NCBI RefSeq assembly: GCF_025291715.1
Contig: NZ_JAMBIZ010000013.1
Location: forward strand, 25,787 to 89,786
Source: Metasolibacillus sp.
GTDB lineage: Bacteria > Bacillota > Bacilli > Bacillales_A > Planococcaceae
DNA: 64,000 nucleotides
Reading direction: 5' to 3'
The notes beneath the pieces are model-generated. The model was not told where the DNA came from. It ran no database searches and saw only the letters and a program-made list of their open reading frames with translations. This document shows, in pieces, positions 17,435-25,548 of the stretch. Each line of letters starts with the position of its first letter. Position 1 is the first letter of the stretch. Position numbers and translations under genes: made by a program.

Positions 17435-18313
17435 GTGAATACAAGAAAAAGGAAAATCATTGATGTATCCTTACAGCTTTTTACCGAAAAAGGCTTTCAT
17501 CATACATCCGTACAAGATATTATCGAGCATGCGAGTATATCGAAAGGCACGTTTTATAATTACTTCTCATCTAAAAACGAATGCTTTTTAGCCATTTTGG
17601 AGCAGCTTCGTTATACAACACAGCTTCAACGCTATGAATTGCTGGCCAATCACGATGAACAAGATATTCATATACTAATTAAACAAATTATTGTGCCAAT
17701 GAAGCTGCGACAAGAACAAAATTTAATGACATTGTTTGAGGGTATTTTTCAATCGAGTGATTTGGAGCTAAAGAAAGGGCTACGCCAACACCGTTTTCAG
17801 GAAATTCAATGGCTAACAGAACGTTTAATCAATGTGTTCGGTGAAGAAATTAGACCATATGCCTTCGAATGCTCCTTAATTTTTTTCGGCATCACCCATT
17901 ACTTAGCAATGGCATGGCGCAGTGCCTATCACGTACCAGCTGACTTGTATCAGCTAGTACAAAAAGGATTGGAATATGTTCAAGCCTTGCTCCCAACAAT
18001 GCAACAAACAAATGCTACATTGCTAGGCGTTGATGCCTTTCAGCGTATACAAAACAAGGCGACACAGCCTGTTACAACAAAGGAAAATGTTATAGAGCAG
18101 CTAACGGGCTTTATTAAACAGCTAGAAGCGAAAACAAATGCAACAGGTCATGAGCTCGCAGCCTTTCTCATCGAGGAATTATCTAAAGACTCTTGGCGCA
18201 AACATGTAATCAACGCATCACTACAAAGCTTTCGTACTGCGTTTAAAAGCACAACGCATGAAGCTGAAGCAATCGAATTATCTTATAAAATCACGTTCTT
18301 ACTAAAAAATTAA
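17435..18313 (+). CDS. TetR-family regulator of the efflux pump
   Basis: A 292-residue TetR-type repressor, longer than the usual 190-210. The N-terminal helix-turn-helix runs from RKIIDVSLQLFTEKGFHHTS to SKGTFYNYFSSKNECF. The C-terminal region carries an additional roughly 90 residues after LEYVQALLPTMQQ, which could be an extra ligand or dimer domain. The start is GTG at 17435 with AAGGGA about 10 bp upstream. It is divergent from a DHA2 pump, the usual arrangement of a local repressor and its target. Confidence 0.88.
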   Translation: MNTRKRKIIDVSLQLFTEKGFHHTSVQDIIEHASISKGTFYNYFSSKNECFLAILEQLRYTTQLQRYELLANHDEQDIHILIKQIIVPMKLRQEQNLMTLFEGIFQSSDLELKKGLRQHRFQEIQWLTERLINVFGEEIRPYAFECSLIFFGITHYLAMAWRSAYHVPADLYQLVQKGLEYVQALLPTMQQTNATLLGVDAFQRIQNKATQPVTTKENVIEQLTGFIKQLEAKTNATGHELAAFLIEELSKDSWRKHVINASLQSFRTAFKSTTHEAEAIELSYKITFLLKN

Positions 18314-18358
18314 AAGATGTAGTGAATAGCGGCAAAACCGTATTCACTCCATCTTTTT
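18312..18358. terminator. Bidirectional terminator
   Basis: AGATG-AGTGAATA-CGG pairs with CCG-ATTCACT-CATCT around the loop CAAAA, followed by T6. It separates the convergent TetR and DUF2798 genes. Confidence 0.75.
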
Positions 18359-18362
18359 TCGC

Positions 18363-18824
18363 CTATTTGATTAACTTCATAAAAAGATATCGCACAAATG
18401 GGCCAATAATAAGTATTTGCAGTGGCAACGCTATCACAAAGTTTTTCCCGAAAGCAGTTACATATTCCGCTACAAAATAATCAGGCATATGACCTACATG
18501 TAGACTCATCGTCATGACACCATATAAGGTCATTACAAGTACCATGCCAATTACCATACATATGGAGATGGCTAAAATTTTATATACTTTTTTCGTTGTA
18601 TGCATCGTTGCTTTAAAAGCAACTTTTTTCGCAATTGGTCCAACTAAAAACACTTCAAGTATAAAGGCAATCATAAATGTAATAAGAAAATTAATGAGCC
18701 CTTCTGTTAATGTAATTTCACCTATTAAACCATTTAGATAAAAATTATAGAAGGTCATCACGACGACCATTCCAAAACACATCATTAAACTGAATTGAAT
18801 ACTTTCTTTTCTCGTTGTTGGCAA
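18363..18824 (-). CDS. DUF2798 membrane protein (two-repeat)
   Basis: A 153-residue protein with four membrane spans made of two similar halves (FGMVVVMTFYNFYLNGL... and IGMVLVMTLYGVMTMSL...), each with the MxxxM/NFxIALPLQ-type DUF2798 pattern. Function is unknown in the family. It stands alone between the TetR terminator and yqhG, with the opposite strand to the regulator. ATG 18824 follows GAGAGGGGAAT. Confidence 0.75.
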   Translation of the reverse strand: MPTTRKESIQFSLMMCFGMVVVMTFYNFYLNGLIGEITLTEGLINFLITFMIAFILEVFLVGPIAKKVAFKATMHTTKKVYKILAISICMVIGMVLVMTLYGVMTMSLHVGHMPDYFVAEYVTAFGKNFVIALPLQILIIGPFVRYLFMKLIK

Positions 18825-18906
18825 ATAAATTCCCCTCTCTCGTCACTTTACAAATTCTAATTATAGAGAGAGGAAAAATTCTTCATAAGTGAACATTTCG
18901 TGAACT

Positions 18907-19695
18907 TTATTGATCACTTTCTATTGATTCAAGATAAAATAAACCACCACTTACAGCATCCATTTTAATTTTTGCATTGTAACGCTCTTGCAGTGCCTGC
19001 TGTTCAATTTGATAAACCTCAGGCTTGTCCTCCATATCCCCATAAAAATAATTGAGTACACGTAGCTCACGTTGCCATTTCATTATGGCTTCATCTGCCC
19101 ATGCATGATTGTCCTGCAAAATAATTTCTTCCATCGTTCTGTGCAAACGCTGTAATCCTCTAGTTGGTGCAATAATATGCTGCACACAAAAACTATTTTG
19201 TGGCTTTGTCATCTGCAAATTTTTTTGCATAAGTAGCTCATGGAAATTTTGCTTTACGTAGCCTGTCATTAAATTCAAGCCAAATGAATAAAGCATTTCC
19301 TTTGTACAATCACAGCAATAGGACACTTTATAATTCACTGCAAGCCAAGGAGTTAGAAAATTTTGTGCAATGCCCCCTGTCTGCTCATACATTTGGACAT
19401 ATGCCCCTAACTCTCCTGTCACTTGGCGCAACTGCTGTAACCTTGGTGAACCAAAATGAATAATTTCTCCCTGCCCCTGCATGCTCGTCGTTAAATGTAA
19501 TCGAGCTGGGTTCGGCTCACTATTTGTCGCCTCAACATATTGCCAATAAAATGGGCGATTCATTATTTTTTTATCCATCTCGACAGTTAATTGCACTTGC
19601 AAGCTATCGTTAAGCTGTAAAACCTCACAGCCTGTTTCCTGAAAAAAATGCGTTAAAAACTGATTGATTCGCTGCGCATCCATCGTTGGTCTCAT
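18907..19695 (-). CDS. yqhG: YqhG-family protein
   Basis: A 262-residue protein matching B. subtilis YqhG along its length: VQLTVEMDKKIMNRPFYWQY near residue 32, FGSPRLQQL near 81, and an HTWADEA-like segment (NHAWADEAIMKWQRELRVL). A CCDC motif lies near residue 137. Function unknown. ATG 19695 overlaps the yqhH stop as ATGA, so translation is coupled to the helicase; the family start may instead be the internal ATG 19683. In Bacillus the same pair lies side by side, hinting at a joint function. Confidence 0.85.
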   Translation of the reverse strand: MRPTMDAQRINQFLTHFFQETGCEVLQLNDSLQVQLTVEMDKKIMNRPFYWQYVEATNSEPNPARLHLTTSMQGQGEIIHFGSPRLQQLRQVTGELGAYVQMYEQTGGIAQNFLTPWLAVNYKVSYCCDCTKEMLYSFGLNLMTGYVKQNFHELLMQKNLQMTKPQNSFCVQHIIAPTRGLQRLHRTMEEIILQDNHAWADEAIMKWQRELRVLNYFYGDMEDKPEVYQIEQQALQERYNAKIKMDAVSGGLFYLESIESDQ

Positions 19696-21176
19696 CCGCT
19701 CCTATTCGTTAAAATCGCATCCAGCTCCCCGACCACTTGCTCAAATACGTCGATTTTGGCATGAAGCAATGCTAAAATATGCTGCTCAATCGTTTGTTCC
19801 ACCGCAAAATTATAAATTTGTACATCCTCCGTCTGCCCTAAGCGGTGCACACGTCCGATGCGCTGCTCAAGCTTCATCGGATTCCATGGTAAATCATAGT
19901 TAATGACATGACTACAAAACTGTAGGTTAATCCCCTCACCGCCAGCCTCTGTTGCGATTAACACTTGCGCATGCTCCTTAAATAAATGCTTCATATAATC
20001 TCGCTTACTTTTTTTATATTTACCATTAAATAAAACAGAGGTAATACCCATTTCATATAAATAAGCTTGTAAATAGTGCTGTGTCGCACGGTATTCTGTA
20101 AAAATGATGACCTTATTATTAATTTGTTGAATAAGCTCAGCTGTTTTCTGCGCCTTTGAATTGATTGTTAATTGCTGCAAGCCTTCCATAAGCTCTTCAG
20201 GTAGCTGTGGCATTTTTGACAATGTTTCACAAAGTGCCTCTTTACTGCTGCATAGCTCCTTTTGCAGCGTCAAGCGCGTCATTGGGTTTGGCACGTCTAA
20301 GCTGCTTATTTGCTCATAAATTGCCTGCTCCTCTTGCGAGAAATGAATTGGTACAATTTGCACATGGCGCTTCGTCCATTCAACATTTGTATCCTCTCGG
20401 CGATTACGCACCATCACTTGATGGACAAGCTCCTGTAAAAATTCTTGATGCTCCAGTGACTGCTTTTTAGCTGAAAAAGCAGCTTGAAAAGCCTCATAGC
20501 TCCCTAATTGCCCAGGCTTTAATAAGGAGATTAAATAAAACAATTCAAAAATATTATTTTGAATCGGTGTTGCTGTTAGCAATAAGCAAAACTTCTTTTT
20601 CAAGCTTTGCACAAACTCATAAATTTGTGTTTTATGATTTTTTAATTTATGTGCCTCATCAATAATAATCATGTCAAAATTTTGTGCATAAATCCGTTCT
20701 TTATGCGGGCTTTTCTTCGCTGTATCCATGCTCATCACAACAATATTGCACTGCTCAAGCCCATATTTTTTATGATAGGCAACTGCCGGAATATGAAACT
20801 TCAATGTCAATTCGTCAATCCATTGTGTAATGAGTGACGCAGGAGCTAAAATAAGTGCCTTTTGCACAAGACCACGTACCATGTATTCCTTTAAAATTAA
20901 GCCTGCTTCAATCGTTTTCCCTAAGCCTACCTCATCCGCCAAAATTGCCTTACCATGCATTTGCTCAATAACCGTTGTTGCTGCCTCAATTTGATGCTGT
21001 AGCGGTGAAAGCATCGGCAAATATTTCACACATTGTAAGCCTGAAAAATCAGGTATTAATTGCGCCTTCGTCAGCTCATAATTCATTTGATAAAGCGCCC
21101 AGCTTTGCCAAGGCTGCTCACCATTTAGCCGTTGCATAAAACCTTCCTGCCATTTTGTTGATTGTTCGATTTCCAT
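19692..21176 (-). CDS. yqhH: SNF2-family DEAD/DEAH helicase (YqhH)
   Basis: A Swi2/Snf2-type ATPase: Walker A LADEVGLGKTIEAG, Walker B IIIDEAHKLKN, motif III TATPIQNN, then the C-terminal helicase half with EAGGEGINLQFC and RIGRVHRLGQT. These proteins translocate on double-stranded nucleic acid; this one is close to B. subtilis YqhH, role unknown. The frame opens at TTG 21197, but GAGGTGG precedes ATG 21176 (MEIEQSTKWQEGF), giving 494 residues. It is the first gene of the yqhH-yqhG pair. Confidence 0.9.
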   Translation of the reverse strand: MEIEQSTKWQEGFMQRLNGEQPWQSWALYQMNYELTKAQLIPDFSGLQCVKYLPMLSPLQHQIEAATTVIEQMHGKAILADEVGLGKTIEAGLILKEYMVRGLVQKALILAPASLITQWIDELTLKFHIPAVAYHKKYGLEQCNIVVMSMDTAKKSPHKERIYAQNFDMIIIDEAHKLKNHKTQIYEFVQSLKKKFCLLLTATPIQNNIFELFYLISLLKPGQLGSYEAFQAAFSAKKQSLEHQEFLQELVHQVMVRNRREDTNVEWTKRHVQIVPIHFSQEEQAIYEQISSLDVPNPMTRLTLQKELCSSKEALCETLSKMPQLPEELMEGLQQLTINSKAQKTAELIQQINNKVIIFTEYRATQHYLQAYLYEMGITSVLFNGKYKKSKRDYMKHLFKEHAQVLIATEAGGEGINLQFCSHVINYDLPWNPMKLEQRIGRVHRLGQTEDVQIYNFAVEQTIEQHILALLHAKIDVFEQVVGELDAILTNRSG

Positions 21177-21227
21177 ATGGACCACCTCAGCATTCAATTA
21201 CTTGTAGGGTGTCCGAAAAAATAAATT

Positions 21228-22124
21228 TTATCCATGCGTCATCATCGGATTTATAAGCTCGCTAAATTTCCGAGCAGCTCTTGATAAGGGCACTGACTTC
21301 AAATGGCAAATACCAATGCTCCGCTCTGGTAATGGTTGCTGTAATGACAGCTCATATAAAAGCCCTTTTTCTAAATATTCCATCGCAAATTCCTTCGTTA
21401 CACAGGCAATGCCTAAATTAATTTGCGCAAATTGCAGCAATAAATCGTGTGAGCCCAGCTCAAATTCAGGTGTTAAATGATAGCCCTGCTCCTTCAAATA
21501 GTGCTCCACATAATTGCGTGAATTTGCCTTTTTGCCAAGAAAAATTAACGGCATTTTCATTAACAAAGACAATGGAACAGGCTTTTTCGTTAAGTTTTTA
21601 TATTTTTCTCCACAAACGAAAATATCATGGATTTTCTTGCATGGCAGCACCTGTAATTGTTCATCTTGAATAGGCAAATTACATACGCCAATATCCGCTT
21701 CACCCGTTCTTATGAAATCTCGAATTTCAGAGGTTGTTCCGTTTAATACCGTAAGACGAACGCCTGGATATTTCAAATGGAACGTTTCTAAATAAGGTAG
21801 CAAAAAATAACGCGAAATTGTATCTCCTACGCCAATACGTAACTGCCCTGTTGTCAAATGCTTAAATTCCATTAGCTTTTCCTCACCCGCATGTAAAATG
21901 CCAAGTGCTGATTGCACATATTCATATAACACTTTCCCCTCATCCGTTAATATCACACCTTTTGGGGTGCGATGAAAAAGGGGTGTTGCAAGCTCTTTTT
22001 CTAATTTATGAATTGCTTGACTTACTGCGGATTGCGTCATGTAGAGCTCTTCTGCCGCTTTAGAAAAACTTTTATTTTGGCTAACAATATTAAAAATACG
22101 GTAATAATCTAATTTTCCAATCAT
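21228..22124 (-). CDS. LysR-family regulator (CysL/CbbR-like)
   Basis: A 298-residue LysR-type regulator. N-terminal winged helix YYRIFNIVSQNKSFSKAAEE ... MTQSAVSQAIHKLEKELATP, linker helix, and a two-lobed effector domain beginning TGQLRIGVGDTISRYFLLPY. The effector is unknown. It is divergent from the CofE-like gene at 22241 with 116 bp between, the usual layout for LysR and its target. The ribosome site is weak (GGGAG is 16 bp away), so expression may be low or the start uncertain. Confidence 0.88.
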   Translation of the reverse strand: MIGKLDYYRIFNIVSQNKSFSKAAEELYMTQSAVSQAIHKLEKELATPLFHRTPKGVILTDEGKVLYEYVQSALGILHAGEEKLMEFKHLTTGQLRIGVGDTISRYFLLPYLETFHLKYPGVRLTVLNGTTSEIRDFIRTGEADIGVCNLPIQDEQLQVLPCKKIHDIFVCGEKYKNLTKKPVPLSLLMKMPLIFLGKKANSRNYVEHYLKEQGYHLTPEFELGSHDLLLQFAQINLGIACVTKEFAMEYLEKGLLYELSLQQPLPERSIGICHLKSVPLSRAARKFSELINPMMTHG

Positions 22125-22240
22125 ATTAATTCTACTTATACTCCCTATAATTATTATTAATTTTACTTATAACATATCATTGTTGTATAGTAAACTTTGG
22201 ATAAAAAAGATAATTGGATGAAAACGTTAGGAGAGATACT

Positions 22241-23431
22241 ATGGAACGTGTAGTTGGAACAGTTGTACGAGGACTTCGTGGTCCTATTATTAATGAAGGT
22301 GACGATATTGAACAAATCGTTGTTGATACAGTATTAAATGCAGCAAAAGTAGAAGGCTACTCAATTGAAGATCGTGATATTGTGACAGTAACAGAATCTG
22401 TTGTTGCACGTGCACAAGGAAATTACGCAGGCGTTGAGCATATCGCGAAGGATGTTGCGGCTAAATTTGGTGATGATACAATCGGTGTTATTTTCCCTAT
22501 CCTATCTCGTAACCGCTTTGCCAACTGCTTACGCGGCATTGCAAAAGGTGCGAAAAAAATCGTGCTTATGCTAAGCTATCCATCTGATGAAGTAGGTAAC
22601 CATTTAGTCGATATCGATGAGTTGGATGTGAAAGGTGTCAATCCTTGGACAGATACGTTATCAGAGGCTGAATTCCGTGAGCATTTCGGCTTTAAAAAGC
22701 ATACGTTTACAGGGGTAGACTATATCGAGTATTACAAACAATTAATTGAGGCAGAGGGCGCAGCATGTGAAGTCATCTTTTCAAACAATCCAAAAACAAT
22801 TTTAGATTATACGAAAAGCGTTTTAGCATGTGATATTCATACACGTTTCCGTACAAAGCGTACATTAGTAAATAACGGTGCTGAAAAGGTCTTTACTTTA
22901 GATAATATTTTATCGGAATCCATTGATGGCTCTGGCTTCAATCCAGAATATGGCTTGCTTGGCTCGAATAAAGCGACAGAAGATACTGTTAAGCTATTCC
23001 CACATAATTGCCAGCCAATCGTTGATGGTATTCAAGCGAAAATTAAAGAAGCAACAGGTAAAATAGTTGAAGTGATGGTCTATGGTGATGGCGCATTTAA
23101 AGATCCTGTAGGGAAGATTTGGGAGCTTGCTGACCCAGTTGTATCACCTGCATATACAAAAGGTCTTGAAGGCACGCCAAATGAAGTGAAATTAAAATAT
23201 TTAGCTGACAATGACTTTGCTGATTTACGAGGCGAGGAATTAAAAGCAGCGATTTCTGAATATATTACAAATAAAGGTGAAGATTTAACAGGTCAAATGG
23301 CTGCACAAGGTACAACACCACGTAAGCTAACAGACTTAATCGGCTCGCTGTCAGATTTAACCTCTGGCTCTGGCGACAAAGGAACACCACTGATTTATAT
23401 TCAAGGCTATTTCGATAACTATACAAAATAA
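22241..23431 (+). CDS. CofE-like (coenzyme F420-0:L-glutamate ligase family) protein
   Basis: A 396-residue protein with the CofE/FbiB gamma-glutamyl ligase pattern: VRGLRGPIINEGDDIEQIV at the N-terminus, then RDIVTVTESVVARAQGNYAG near residue 50, and the GTP/metal-binding region SRNRFANCLRGIAKG. Archaeal CofE is about 250 residues; the extra C-terminal 150 here is seen in Firmicute homologues. The classic reaction adds glutamate to F420-0, but nothing else for F420 is in the window, so the substrate may differ. TTAGGAGAGATACT precedes ATG 22241. It is divergent from a LysR gene. Confidence 0.78.
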   Translation: MERVVGTVVRGLRGPIINEGDDIEQIVVDTVLNAAKVEGYSIEDRDIVTVTESVVARAQGNYAGVEHIAKDVAAKFGDDTIGVIFPILSRNRFANCLRGIAKGAKKIVLMLSYPSDEVGNHLVDIDELDVKGVNPWTDTLSEAEFREHFGFKKHTFTGVDYIEYYKQLIEAEGAACEVIFSNNPKTILDYTKSVLACDIHTRFRTKRTLVNNGAEKVFTLDNILSESIDGSGFNPEYGLLGSNKATEDTVKLFPHNCQPIVDGIQAKIKEATGKIVEVMVYGDGAFKDPVGKIWELADPVVSPAYTKGLEGTPNEVKLKYLADNDFADLRGEELKAAISEYITNKGEDLTGQMAAQGTTPRKLTDLIGSLSDLTSGSGDKGTPLIYIQGYFDNYTK

Positions 23432-23441
23432 TAAGACTGGG

Positions 23442-23466
23442 CGTCGGGGAAACGATTTCCCCGACG
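23442..23466 (+). terminator. Terminator after the CofE-like gene
   Basis: An 11-bp perfect stem CGTCGGGGAAA with TTTCCCCGACG around a CGA loop; the T-run is weak. Confidence 0.65.
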
Positions 23467-23473
23467 TCTGTGT

Positions 23474-23887
23474 TTATGCCTCGTAATTAAACTGCCATTC
23501 CACACCAAATTTATCTGTTAAGCCACCATAGCATTTGCTCCAAAACGTTTCTTGTAGCTCCATATGCACCTTGCCATCATGCTTTAATACATCAAAGGCA
23601 TGACGCAGCTTTGCTTCATCGTTTGTGACAACAGCTAATGTCACATTGTTCCCTACTGTATATGGGTGTCCAGGGAATGTATCAGAAAACATTAAATCTG
23701 CCCCCATCGCTGACATACGAGCATGCATAATTAAATCTTTTGCTTCCTCTGGAATTGGGTGCTCATCGTTCGCATGCCCTTCTCCAAATGTCATCATTTG
23801 CGTTGTATCAGTTTGAAATGCTTCCTTATAAAGCTCAATCGCCTCACGTGTTTGTCCATCAAAAATTAAATATACGTTAATTGCCAT
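23474..23887 (-). CDS. VOC-superfamily protein (PhnB/DUF1338-like fold)
   Basis: A 137-residue glyoxalase-fold protein of the PhnB type: MAINVYLIFDGQTREAIELY, then FGEGHANDEHPIPEE, ADLMFSDTFPG and the terminal WQFNYEA. PhnB-like members lack the full metal set of glyoxalase I and have no assigned reaction. The frame extends to 23962, but GGAGAGTGG precedes ATG 23887 and matches the family start. A single gene. Confidence 0.8.
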   Translation of the reverse strand: MAINVYLIFDGQTREAIELYKEAFQTDTTQMMTFGEGHANDEHPIPEEAKDLIMHARMSAMGADLMFSDTFPGHPYTVGNNVTLAVVTNDEAKLRHAFDVLKHDGKVHMELQETFWSKCYGGLTDKFGVEWQFNYEA

Positions 23888-23973
23888 CTTATCCACTCTC
23901 CATCTCAATTTAGTAGTAGCTTGTACAATATTACGTTTTTTATTATACACCAAAAAGAACAAATGTTCTACAT

Positions 23974-24510
23974 TTATTTTACGATGGTGCTAATCGCTTT
24001 AAAAGCGTCACCTTTTGCGACTTGCTGCATTTCAAATAAAGCCATTTCTACGCTCGTTTGTTTAGCGCCTAGCTGTAGCATTTTACCAATACCGAGCTGG
24101 CGATTTTCTGCCGTACGTGAGGATACACAGTCCACTAAAACCTCGACTTCATAGCCGTTTGCAAGTAAATGTGCTGCCGTTTGATAGACACAAATATGCG
24201 CTTCAATACCTGCAAGCAATATTTTTTTGCGACCTGTTGCTTCAAGCTTTACACGAAATTCCTCTGTATCATAGGCGCTAAATGTAATTTTTTCAATTGG
24301 CTGTCCGTTAATTTCAGCAGCAATTTCAGGTGTTGTGGGACCTAAGCCTTTCGGATATTGCTCTAGCCATAAAATTGGCAGCTCCAATACATTTGCACCC
24401 TTTACTACTTTTACAATATTGTGAATGACATTTTCGCTATTTTCTACGATTTGTGCAAGCTTACCTTGTATATCAATTAAAACAAGTACTGCTTCTTCTT
24501 TTTGCAACAT
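23974..24510 (-). CDS. Isochorismatase-family cysteine hydrolase
   Basis: A 178-residue hydrolase of the isochorismatase/nicotinamidase superfamily. The catalytic triad can be placed: Asp in VLVLIDIQGKL, Lys in EQYPKGLG, and Cys in IEAHICVYQTA with the preceding cis-peptide. The compact form resembles the YcaC group. The substrate is not predictable. ATG 24510 follows AAAGGGGGAATC. It is separated by 86 bp from the VOC gene downstream. Confidence 0.85.
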   Translation of the reverse strand: MLQKEEAVLVLIDIQGKLAQIVENSENVIHNIVKVVKGANVLELPILWLEQYPKGLGPTTPEIAAEINGQPIEKITFSAYDTEEFRVKLEATGRKKILLAGIEAHICVYQTAAHLLANGYEVEVLVDCVSSRTAENRQLGIGKMLQLGAKQTSVEMALFEMQQVAKGDAFKAISTIVK

Positions 24511-24623
24511 GGATGATTCCCCCTTTTCTCCTTATTATAAAACCTGCCTATATGTTTTACAATTTACAGCATTGAACAGGCTCTCTATTTTATGTATAGT
24601 TGTATGGCGAGGAGGTTTTTTAA

Positions 24624-25106
24624 ATGTTAAGAAAAAGCTGGCTTATTAGCATCGCCATTTCTTTATTTGGCGTGATGATTATTGAATATTTTTTCACATT
24701 TCAACTGGATGATACAGTGAAACATGGCAATTTAGGTATTGTAGGGCTTGCACTTATCACCCCTTTTATTTTATTAAGCTTATTTGTGACGTTTCGTTTT
24801 TTTATGGAGCTGTCGCGAGGCTCAAAAGACTCAATATTACGCAATATTTTAGTCATCGCAGGTATTGGATTGATTATTGCTACAGGCTATTATGCAGTAC
24901 AGTACAAAAATGATGTGTATGCCTCACTTGGTGGCACAACATATGACCCACAATCTCAAATCTACGGTCTTCCTGTTTTAAATGAATATACGAATCGAGT
25001 GTTTATTAATTACTATACATTTTTATTTATCCATACGATCAGTGCAGTGCTTGGAGCTATTTATGGGGTTGTGAAGCCAAAAAAAGCGGATGAGGAGATT
25101 GAGTAG
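24624..25106 (+). CDS. Membrane protein, four spans, unknown family
   Basis: A 160-residue protein with four predicted spans (about residues 7-26, 39-62, 75-92 and 131-150) and a soluble loop between spans 3 and 4 (VYASLGGTTYDPQ...). Strong site GAGGAGGTTTTTTAA before ATG 24624. No recognised domain. It is followed 31 bp later by a VOC gene on the same strand, so the two may be one transcript ending at the hairpin 25509-25536. Confidence 0.6.
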   Translation: MLRKSWLISIAISLFGVMIIEYFFTFQLDDTVKHGNLGIVGLALITPFILLSLFVTFRFFMELSRGSKDSILRNILVIAGIGLIIATGYYAVQYKNDVYASLGGTTYDPQSQIYGLPVLNEYTNRVFINYYTFLFIHTISAVLGAIYGVVKPKKADEEIE

Positions 25107-25137
25107 TTTTTAACTTACAGTAAAGGAGTGTATAACA

Positions 25138-25503
25138 ATGATTCAAAAAGTAGGACAAATTGGGGTAACCGTTAAAGATTTAGGTCGCGCATTGGTTTTT
25201 TATAAAGAGCAATTAGGGCTCACTCTTCTATTTAACACAGATACAATGGCTTTTTTTGAATGTAATGGACTGCGACTTCTGCTATCACTTCCTGAAAAAG
25301 AGGAGTTCGCTTCCTCAAGCTCTGTTATTTATTTTCAAGTAAATGACATTAAAAGCATTTATGAAAACTTAGTAGATAAAGGTGTGATCTTTATAGATGC
25401 ACCTCATATGGTAGCGAAAATGGGACAGGTGGAAACATGGATGGTGTTTTTTAAGGATACAGAAGGTAATACCCATGCATTGATGAGTGAAGTGCAAATT
25501 TAA
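25138..25503 (+). CDS. Glyoxalase/VOC-superfamily protein
   Basis: A 121-residue VOC-fold protein: GQIGVTVKDLGRALVFYKEQLGL at the N-terminus (split here as the first beta-alpha unit), AFFECNGLRLLLS, and ETWMVFFKDTEGNTHALMSE at the C-terminus, with possible metal ligands near the first strand and in the FFKDTEG region. Glyoxalase, dioxygenase and antibiotic-resistance proteins share the fold, so the reaction cannot be given. AAAGGAGTG precedes ATG 25138. Confidence 0.8.
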   Translation: MIQKVGQIGVTVKDLGRALVFYKEQLGLTLLFNTDTMAFFECNGLRLLLSLPEKEEFASSSSVIYFQVNDIKSIYENLVDKGVIFIDAPHMVAKMGQVETWMVFFKDTEGNTHALMSEVQI

Positions 25504-25508
25504 AAATG

Positions 25509-25536
25509 AAAGGAGACCGCCGCAACGGTCTCCTTT
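25509..25536. terminator. Shared terminator of the VOC gene and pheT
   Basis: An 11-bp stem AAAGGAGACCG with CGGTCTCCTTT around a 6-nt loop, flanked by A-rich and T-rich ends so that it can stop both convergent units. Confidence 0.8.
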
Positions 25537-25548
25537 TGTTATTGGTTA

